From Ecdyonurus torrentis (Eukaryota; Arthropoda; Insecta; Ephemeroptera; Heptageniidae): a stretch of 64,000 bases of DNA. Below are positions 17,320 to 64,000 of the stretch, piece by piece (the stretch's first letter is position 1; every line of letters starts with the position of its first letter). A program made the position numbers and the translations under genes. The DNA lies in contig OX439131.1 of the NCBI GenBank assembly GCA_949318235.1, positions 38,421,773 to 38,485,772 on the forward strand, read 5' to 3'. The notes beneath the pieces were generated by a model. That model did no database searches. It was not told the DNA's origin and saw nothing but the letters and a program-made list of their open reading frames with translations.

Positions 17320-17453
17320 ATTTTACTTAAAAACGAATTTCTATTGGCTTATTGGCCATTCAATGCAATCAGATGGAGATTTCAGTGACGCAAAACTTTA
17401 TCTAAATACATGTTATTCCCATATGCCAATAGAAGCTAATTTTTTAGTAAAAT
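17320..17453. mobile_element. 134-bp inverted-repeat element (MITE-like)
   Basis: The left end ATTTTACTTAAAAACGAATT plus TCTATTGGC is matched by the inverse of the right end (GCCAATAGAAGCTAATTTTT then AGTAAAAT). No coding capacity; target duplication unclear. Confidence 0.7.
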
Positions 17454-18069
17454 ACGTACATATTTTAGAATAATAATTTGAACATAAAACTATATCTAAA
17501 AGTCTACTTCTGCTATGTATTCTTAATTTTCGGACAATAATATATTATTTACTAATTAAGTATTTTATTATAAGTGATCATGTAATGTCTGTTTCTGTCA
17601 TGAAAAACACTAAAATTCTCTGCTATATCTTTATATATCAGGATCTAATTATTTATCGTATATATTTATTTTAGATAACAATAACCTGCAGTTCAGCTGT
17701 CTATCACCTAAATGTATTTAAAGTTACGTGCTAGAAATAATCTTAATATTTTAATACGTTAATAAATGAAACAAAAAACTCACCTTTTATATATTTAATT
17801 CATTTACAAATACCATATCAATAGTTAGTTGTTGTTTTTTATTTATTTATTTTTTATTAATTTTATTAAACTAAAAAAAGTGTCTTATTTATCCTCTATT
17901 CTATAGCATTACCTATGTAGGTACAATTCCACCTGCACTTTTTTCAAACTCTTGGACGTGAAAAATCCTAATACTTACAACTCTAAGAAAAAAAAAAAAA
18001 AAAAAAGAGAAAAAAGTTTTGCATACATGATTCTTTCCTGTAACTAATAAAAAAAATACCCTTAATACT

Positions 18070-18240
18070 TTGTACGATTCCTGTGCTGTGACGTCATCAG
18101 TGTGTTATGATGCAGGCATGAAATCGATTGAGCAGATGATCAGACGTGCGCGACTTGATTTGCATGCTTGCCTCTCACGTCGTGATGTTCGCGGCTTCAC
18201 GTCCTCCTTCTTCTCCACCCACTTGAAGGTAATAACAGTA
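18070..18240 (+). other. GC-richer block with CRE-like site and possible exon
   Basis: Contains the full CRE palindrome TGACGTCA near 18,089. Next comes an open stretch from an ATG at 18,118 (MKSIEQMIRRARLDLHACLS and on) to a GTAATA donor-like site near 18,230. It could be a promoter plus a first coding exon, but no partner exon on the + strand is recognised. Confidence 0.3.
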
Positions 18241-19340
18241 AATTACCGAGAAATTCAATATCTTACTGCGAAATATGTTCTCCAATAAATATGAACAAAA
18301 AATAATAATAATAATAAATGTAAAAAAATAATAACACTAAAGTAAATTATAATTAACAAATCTAACCTTTTCAGACGAGTGATTGTATATTTCTTTAAAC
18401 ACACACTCTCACTTTCAGTCTCATCATTAGGGTATTTAATAATTGAATTGTAAAGTATAATAATATTATAGTGTTTAATCTATTGTGAGCGTTTCCAAGG
18501 TCATTAACTAACTTTCTGAAACATATGTGGGCATAACGTTTTCATCAAATAATTAGCTGACGTATTATATTAATTTATTTTTAGCATTAGCTTTTAGAAT
18601 TATAAAAAATAGTTTCTTCTTGTATTTTAATAGGATTATACGCAGAAAATTTATATATATTTTTTAAAAAAATCTACATAAAAACTCAGAAAATAATATA
18701 AAAGTGATTTTAACCAAAAAAATGTTTTGTATGCATTTTTTTTTTTACATCAAGTAAAATATGTATATAGAAATTGACAATAATTGTACTGCTTTTATGA
18801 GATTTAAACGCAAATTATTAACAAAGATGTGAAAAACTATTAAAACAAAACAAAAACAATTTAATACGACGTTAAAATTTTAAATTGCAAATTTTGATTA
18901 ATTAAAATCAAGAAAGTAACACACATAAATTCTCATACGTTAAAATAAATATATAAAAATAAAAAAAATTTAAGCCTTTGAGCATCTACAATTAATGTAA
19001 ATTATATTATATATAAACAAAGCTAACGTAGGTGTTCTGAATAATGTAAAGCTCTATAATATTGAAAATTATCTTCTGTAACCTTATTATGCAAATTTAT
19101 CATAATATGATTTAAAGGTGTAGTTCTATATATTTATATTATGTTAATTGAGCTATTATTATTAACAGACTATACCATAAAGGGATAAACATAAAAATTA
19201 TATTATATACATGCAAAAAAAAATTGAATTATATATACGAGAAAACAAATTTCATCACCAAAAAGAAGAGAACGTTAAGTCAGTTATAAGGTAAAGTAAA
19301 ATAATATTATTAATAATAGAAGTTATGATTTATGATACTT

Positions 19341-19662
19341 AAAGGGCCCCTGGCCTCAAAAACAAATTTCCTCTTAATTATAAATCATGAGATAGGATTA
19401 TTATAAATACATATATTTTGTGCCTTAACCCTTCAGTACTCTTGCAAACTGGGAAGAAAACTTGTAAAGTAGACAACCCGATCTACAATTTCTATTGTAG
19501 ATCCGGAATTGTTGACGTCATGAATTCCTTAAGTTGCCTACTTTACAGTTTTTCAATCCCAGTTTGTGAGGCTATAGAAGGGTTGAAGGATAAAATATGT
19601 GTATGAATGATGCTCCCATCTCATGATTTTTACTTTTTTGATTCAATTGTTTGAGGCGTTAA
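19341..19662. mobile_element. Foldback element, TTAA-type candidate
   Basis: Long inverted arms: AAATCATGAGATAGG and ACCCTTCAGTACTCTTGCAA on the left match TTGTGAGGCTATAGAAGGGT and CTCATGATTT on the right, with a short palindrome (GATCTACAATTTCTATTGTA) at the centre. The outer borders (TTAAAGGG.. / ..GCGTTAA) are less certain. Confidence 0.7.
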
Positions 19663-22600
19663 CTATTTTTTTTAGATATATTTATATAACTTTATTATAT
19701 AAAGTAACATTTTATTTAGTTATTATTTTTTATAATTATGACTTAGCACAACTCTTCAACTATATACCTTTGGTGAATTTAAATATATAAAAAGCATTAT
19801 CATTATAATAATAATAAAATCTACTATAATGTGATAAATACATGAAACAAGTATGATCTTCTGTGATAAGTTATCAAAAATTTATTCGATGATGTATTAT
19901 GTACAGATATACAAACTGTGAAATCGAAAACATTGTACAAAGGATAATAATAATTAATAATCATAATAATATTTTTTTTTGTTAAGTGCAAGCTTATTTA
20001 AAAAGGCAAACCGTACATTTTTTTTTATGTTTTTTTTTTTCAAAATAATTACAACCTGACAGAATAATATATATTTGTTTGTAAATGTTTCAGCATTATG
20101 AAAAACCAATTGTTATCTTTGTAAGATTAATGCAATTTTAGTTAAATATTATTATTTTTCTTATGGCTGTATGGGCACTAATCATGTTTAAATATTCTTC
20201 TTTATTATAGAAGAATTTGCTTTATTTATTCATTTATTATTATTTTTTCACTACTACCAGCTATATGAGTAAGTAAGTTAGAAATATTTTAACAGCGAAG
20301 AATACGCTTAAGCCCATAAGGTCACCCGCCTACATTTTTTTTTCCATTTAATTAATATATTATTTTATTTATTTCTTAATTACGGTCAGGCATATTATTA
20401 TTTTCTTTTTCTTTTTTTTTTTTTTGTAACAGAAAGCTTTGCAAAAGCTCAATGTTTAACTGTGCTCTAGCCCAGATAAATTACCACCAGAAAAATATTT
20501 TGTCCACATTTTTGGAGGGCAAAAAAGGTCATAGTAAGTTTTTTTTTTGTTTTCTTCATAATTTTGTTCCTTTTAATATATAAAGAAATTTGCAACTTTC
20601 AGTTTACGTTTCAAGCATAAAAGAAAAGTCAAATCTATACTTTATAATCAATAAATTTTGTTTTTAATTTTTTTTTAAGTATACGTTAGTAATATAGTAC
20701 CCTTGTCTAATATAATAATAATTTAATACTTTATGCATATAGATTTGACTCATTGTTTTTAGTCTTCATTAAATTTTAATTTCTATTCTGAAACGTAATT
20801 TATAGTATCTTCATTTTTAACCTTTAATGTATTTATACATACCAAATGGTCACATCATTTTAATTTTTTATTGGAATTTTTTATTTTTTTTATCATATTT
20901 ATACAAAAATCATTTTTTTGTTATTGTGCCACGTAAGAATTAATTTATTATTAATATTTTGTATTTTATTTTTGTTAGCCCTACGTTTGAATTATTTCCC
21001 TAAAAAAGCTGTGCATGCTCACCTTCACAAATATGTAATATATTATTTATTTCATATTATACAATTTTTAATTAATAAATAATTTTTAACGTAATTTTGA
21101 TATTTTTATTAATTTTAAGAATAATTTTTTATGACTATATATTCAAGATATTACATAAATGTATGTAGTAACTTGCTATATTTACTACTAAATAATCAAA
21201 ATTACGTTATATTATATTTTAATTATTCCAGATAAGACTTTGTTTTCATGATCTAAACGTTGACACAATCAATCTTGATGTGCCACCGGGGCGATACAAA
21301 TTAAATAATTAATTAATCATATAATATATTGTTTTTATATATAATTATACTATGAGCTCCTCCAAGCTTATAAACAGTGCAGACTTAAATGATTATCGTT
21401 GAGGAGGGAGTTTTAAAAATTATTTAAGCTCCCACTTCGGAAACACTCACAAGAAGCGAAGGACGAAAGTTTATAATTATATAATTTATTATATATTTAT
21501 ATATAATTTTTTTTCGTATTTTTCTATTTTTTATTATTATTATTATTATATTTACTTTATTTAAAGTTAATTTCCCCGCTGATTTTTTTCTTTTAATTAT
21601 TTTTTTCTGTTAAGGGGAAGGGGAAAGTGATGTTAATGAGGGGACAACAGTGGCAAATCACAGATATTTTTATATATATTTTTTATCCATTTCAAAGCAT
21701 TTTTTTTGTCATCTTGCACGAAGCCAGAAAACAAAATAAAAAAGATTTTTTTCTCATTTTTTTTTTAATATATTTTTTTCATAACTTTGAGCAACAACGT
21801 TTTTTTTTTTCTTTTTTCTTTATTATTTTCTTAAGCCAATGCCATTTTTAAAAATGAACAAATGGCACATAATAACGAACGATAATAATTATTAAATATA
21901 ACCAATGATTTTTATTTTCTCATTAAATTATTTTTGTGCAACCCGTTACACATAATAATAATTATACCTAAACAATTAAACAAATGAAACAAGTAAAATT
22001 CAAAGTAAACAATTTTTTTTATATAATATAATATTTTTTTTTATGTGTGGTTTTTAAAATGTGTGTGAAAACTTTTTTCTTTGAAATATAATAATATACC
22101 ATATATTTTTAACTTTTAGCAAATTATTTTATAGTCTGTTATTGCACGTTAGAATGTTAAAATTGTATATTCTTGAATTCAAAATTTCTTAATTATTTGA
22201 TATAGTTTTTTTTTATCATCACATTTTTATAGCAGGATTATGACGTGCGGATGAAAGTTCTCAAATATAATAATTAACTCCCGATTAAAATGCCAATGTA
22301 TTTTGTTTATATAATCAAAATAACTCAAATTGCATAAAATTTCTTTTTATTAAGCTAATATAATTTATTTTGAAAAAATTTGTTATATAATTCAATATAA
22401 GCTGTATTCATTTTTTTAAATATATATTTTATAGAATTTTCATTTTCATTAAATTTATGTACATGGATTACAATTTTTTTTTCTTTTTTTTTTGTATATT
22501 AGTTTAGACTTTATATAAAAAATTTTCTTCCTGCTAATTATAATGAATAACAAGAATTGTTTTCTGCATTTGTCTCAAAAAAAGCAAGTGCAGCGAAGAT

Positions 22601-22673
22601 GATAGTTCTTTTCTTTTTTTTTTTTTTAATATATTATATATTAATTATTTTTCAGTGCAAAGCAATCATTGAA

Positions 22674-22707
<34 letters not shown>

Positions 22708-22780
22708 TATTTTTCTAGTTATATTATTATTATTATTTTAGTATTATTTTATTTTAAGATTTATTTTGTCTCTATAATCC
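19663..22780. other. Intergenic AT-rich sequence
   Basis: Homopolymers and simple AT sequence; no exon, RNA gene or clear element recognised. A short GC-richer patch at about 21,350-21,470 is unexplained. Confidence 0.55.
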
Positions 22781-22824
22781 ATTGGCAGAGTATATCTCGG
22801 AGGGCTGTAACTAGACATTTTTGA

Positions 22825-22945
22825 GTTTGTATCACACACTGACGGGCGGGCAAGTGGCAATTAATGGCGGAGCGCCGCGCCCGGGTTCGTTTCCAACTGA
22901 TTGCGCGCGCAGCCTCAGAAACGTCCTCGTGGGGGAAGACAGACG
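22825..22945. other. GC-rich island of about 120 bp
   Basis: A compact GC-rich block (GGCGGAGCGCCGCGCCCGGG, GCGCGCGCAGCC) in an AT-rich background downstream of para. No convincing coding exon. It may be a regulatory element, UTR or part of an unannotated transcript. Confidence 0.35.
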
Positions 22946-24699
22946 AATCTTCGGCATTGAAGACGCAAAATCATTTGGAATCGAACAATTATAGTTAATA
23001 ATAATAAACATCTCAAATAAAATACAGGAAAAATTAAATATAATAATTATAACATATTTGATATTTTTTTTATCATATTTTTTTTTGTTTTGCAAAGTAA
23101 CATTTTTTTATAATTTATTTATTCATAATTTTTAAAAAATTGTCTTTTATATATTTATATATATTAATAGTAACTTAACGTGAGATATTTTTTTTTTCAT
23201 AATAATTGTTATTGTTAACTTTATTTTTCTTATCTATTTAAATTTTTTAGTCCATTTATTATTATATATTATACTTATTTTTTTTCTTTATTTTTAATAT
23301 AATTATTTGGACTAAAAAATAAGAAACAGTGCATATATTGTTAAAGCTCAATTAATTAATTAATTTAAAAATTTTGTTTTTAGTTTTTTTTGTTCAATAG
23401 CTTCTAAAATTAACGATAGAACACACTCTGACAGATTTGAGTGCTGCTTGATTATAATTGTGTATTTTTTTTAAATATATTTTATCTTTTTGCGAGTTAT
23501 TGGTTTGTATTTCTCGCAATTTTCTTCCTATTTTAAGAGAAATGAGGTACGTATAGTATATTTATTACACATATAAATAATTATTTTGGAGAATATTTTA
23601 GAGTGCTGGGTGATACGGGGAAGTCGTGCAAGTTTATCTTAACGAGATGAAAATATTGTACACGAAAAGAGAACTTCTGCACGGATCAACCAACACTTTT
23701 TTCTTCAAATATATTAGAATATTTATTATATTATTTGTCATTTACATTATTGCCAATAATACCTCGTTCCTCTCAAAAATATTTATTTTTATTATTATTT
23801 TTTTATTTCATGAAACGAATTAGTTAAAAACTATCCAGGTCATTACATTATTATACAAAAAACATATGACCTAGGTGTTTTTTTTTTCTTTCTTTTTTAA
23901 TTTATTTCTTGCGCTACACGATCTGCGAAACATGCTTTTATGGAAACTTTTTTTTTTTTTAATTCAAAGGCAAATTTCCAAATATATATATTTTTAAACA
24001 TGGTATTTGAAACATACATAAATGGACTTTCTGTGAAAAGTTGGGGAAGATTACTTTAGCACAGAATATTAAATGTATAGTTTAAAAACATGTTTATATG
24101 TTTTATTTTTAAAAAAACAAATATATTTTTTATTTTTATATAATGATAAAGTTTCCATTGCAAGTTTCGCCTACACGGCCAAACAAGCAACTTGATATAG
24201 CCAGCAGCAAAAACAGTGCAAGATTCATACATTATTTACTGACGAGATCATAGCGAAGCAATTTTTTTTATACATATTATATAACTTAGAATTATTAAAA
24301 ATGTCCATCTTCTCGACTGTTTCACATATATGGTGATTTCTTTTTATATATAAATTTGTCCTGTTTCCTAAATTTTTCTTCTTTTTATTTATCATTTTTT
24401 TTTTTTATTATTTTTTTTTTTGTAAAAATTAATCATAGAAAAATAACAAGTGAAAATATTACAAGAGCATGCAAAGAAAAGAACAACAACATATGCTACT
24501 GCAAAAGTTCAGCTCAAATATTATTATTATTTTGTGTTTTTTTTTTGTTTTTTTTTTATTATTATTATTTATTTTTTTATTTTGTGTGTGAATGGTGAGT
24601 GTTTATTATTTATAATATAGAAATTGTTCAAATAGGGATTTTTTTAAATAGTTTTAAAGTTTTTTTTTTAATATTATTTTTGGACAAAGTGAAAAATAA

Positions 24700-25604
24700 A
24701 TTAACTCCGGGCGTTATAAAGGAGCTTAATAAGTAGCGAACGTAATATAAAAATAAGGCGCTGTGGACTCCGGGTAAAGGCGATGCAAACAGGGGAAGAT
24801 AATTTTTTTTAATTATTTTTTTTTAGTAGCCCGCCTAAACCCGGAGTTGTGAGTTGCGCGCGCCAGGCGGCAGCTGCCCGCACTATTTAACACACCACTT
24901 GCTTGCATCTTTGCTTGCTTTACTTGCTTGCACCACAAACTGCACCACTGAATGCACCCAACTACTTGCAAAGTCCCATTCACAAACGTCATCGTGCTGG
25001 GCAAAAAAACAGTTATTTTTTTATTTTTATGATTTTTTTCTTTAACAAACTTTTTTTTTCTAATATAATTTCTGGCTAAATAAATTGGTCTGTCTGCACT
25101 TCTGGAAGCAGCAATATAATAATTGTTTTAAAAATGTCATTTTTTTGCTTAATATTCATATATATTATATAATATAATAAATATTATTACACCCGTACGC
25201 CTTAATATTTTTTGCTGGCGACGTTGACTTTTTGGATGGTCAAAAAAATATGGCGTAAGTTGGGGGGCGGGAAGAGTCACCAAAAAATTATTTTTTATAT
25301 ATATAAAGAAAGTTGTAAACTCCACCCTTATTAGTATTTTTTTCGCACAGCAGCATGAATGGCAGCAAATATAAATATTTTTTGTTCCTCTCTCACCCTC
25401 CTTCTCTCCTTTTTTTGTATTTTTTTTTATCAAGAGTCCCTCCTCCATTATTATTCTTTTTCACTTTTCTCTAGTGCTATTTTACTATATAGGAGGTGGG
25501 GCCCAATCTCACGCCAGTACAAGTCGCCTGAACACCTACCCCTTCAAATACTGAAGATATTATTCCGGGGAGGAGTCTGCGTCAAGCGCACGGGGTGGCC
25601 GCCC
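24700..25604 (-). other. Probable para 3' flank / 3' UTR region
   Basis: Directly downstream of the para stop on the - strand. Includes a GC-richer patch at about 24,835-25,000 with repeated CTTGCTTGCA-like units. Neuronal channel genes often have long 3' UTRs (general knowledge), but the end of the transcript cannot be fixed here; an AATAAA on the - strand lies near 25,020. Confidence 0.4.
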
Positions 25605-63140
<37,536 letters not shown>

Positions 63141-63761
63141 CTGTAATTGAAAACGGAAGAACACATTGAAAAAACAACACACAGACAAACAACAAACACA
63201 CACACACAAAGTTTAGGGTATGTATATATATTTTTTTAAATAGCCACATTGCACACTAATTATAGGGAGCAAGAGAAAAAGAATTGTAAAAAAAAGTATA
63301 TAGATAAACGACAGTGGGAAAGAACACAAAATAATATTTTCTATAAATAGAGAGATGTTTATACTGTTTGTGTGCTATAGAATATCTATAATTACAGAAA
63401 TAAATTTGTATCACTCATCTTGATTTTTTTTTTTTTTTTTTTTTTTTAGAGATTGTTTTTGTTTGCAAGATGATTGAAAAATTTAATTCAAAGTCTTTAA
63501 GAAGAAATTACCAATATAATATACGTTCTTTATTATCTTTTGTGTATAGTAATATGTATTCATTTAACAAAAAGAAGTTAATTAGTTCCCAGTTTTCATT
63601 TCAAAAGCTACATTAGTTAAAAATCTTAAATGTAATTCAAGATTTAAAAATTTAACAAGTGACGAAATAAAAAGAAAGTATAAAATATTGGTAATGTAGT
63701 ATAGAAAGTCGATATTTTCAAGTTAGGCAAAAATAGAAAGTAATGAATACATGGAATTTAC

Positions 63762-63792
<31 letters not shown>

Positions 63793-64000
63793 GTTCATGC
63801 ATTAGGATCTAAAAAGTGATGATCAGATCAGTAAATTAACTTAAAAACAAAAGTTTACTGCTAAAATTTTTAACTCAAACATAAAAATTATAAGACATAA
63901 AACACAAATAAGCAGTATTGTTTTATATATAAAAAAGCATTTTAAATTTAAAATTTCAAAATGTCTGGAAAAAAACTTTATATTTTTGCCTGTAGCTTTG
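63141..64000 (-). other. para intron, runs off the window
   Basis: AT-rich intron with poly-T runs. The initiator exon of para must lie beyond the right edge. Confidence 0.75.

Overview
The window is about 64 kb of very AT-rich eukaryotic DNA with spliceosomal introns, many A/T homopolymers, long AT and GA microsatellites and small inverted-repeat transposons. It looks like an insect nuclear genome: the main gene is a complete four-domain voltage-gated sodium channel of the insect para type, with the MFM inactivation particle and the insect-type alternative S3-S4 exon pair of domain III. The filter is an ordinary DEKA in a single gene, unlike the split aphid channel. I cannot name the order with confidence; a parasitoid wasp or another AT-rich insect would fit.

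Left part (1,777-9,018, + strand): the 3' part of a multi-exon gene that starts left of the window. Ten exons join without a frame break into 771 residues of a Ser/Pro/Arg/His-rich, probably cytoplasmic protein ending in -STEL, a possible class I PDZ ligand. I do not recognise it. Two more candidate exons (7,366-7,482 and 7,861-7,988) would give different C-termini.

Middle (9,019-25,604): no supported protein gene. It separates two convergent genes and holds microsatellites, a 346-bp TTAA-flanked foldback element, two more inverted-repeat elements, and several isolated GC-richer blocks that may be UTR, promoter or unannotated exons.

Right part (25,605-63,140, - strand): 32 constitutive or candidate exons plus one mutually exclusive alternative of para. 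The N-terminal coding exon lies right of position 64,000. Joined with one of the two alternatives and without one frame-breaking candidate, the visible exons total 6,162 nt, exactly divisible by 3 (2,053 aa plus stop). Filter residues D, E, K and A and all four S4 segments are present, and classical kdr positions are wild type. Notable points are an AT-AC intron (28,017-30,428) just before the inactivation-gate exon, at the place of the AT-AC intron known in vertebrate SCN genes; two in-frame exons in the domain I-II linker (21 and 47 codons) whose removal restores the canonical linker; and a 43-nt exon candidate that breaks frame. Introns host several MITEs, including a 439-bp hAT-type element with a perfect 8-bp target duplication.
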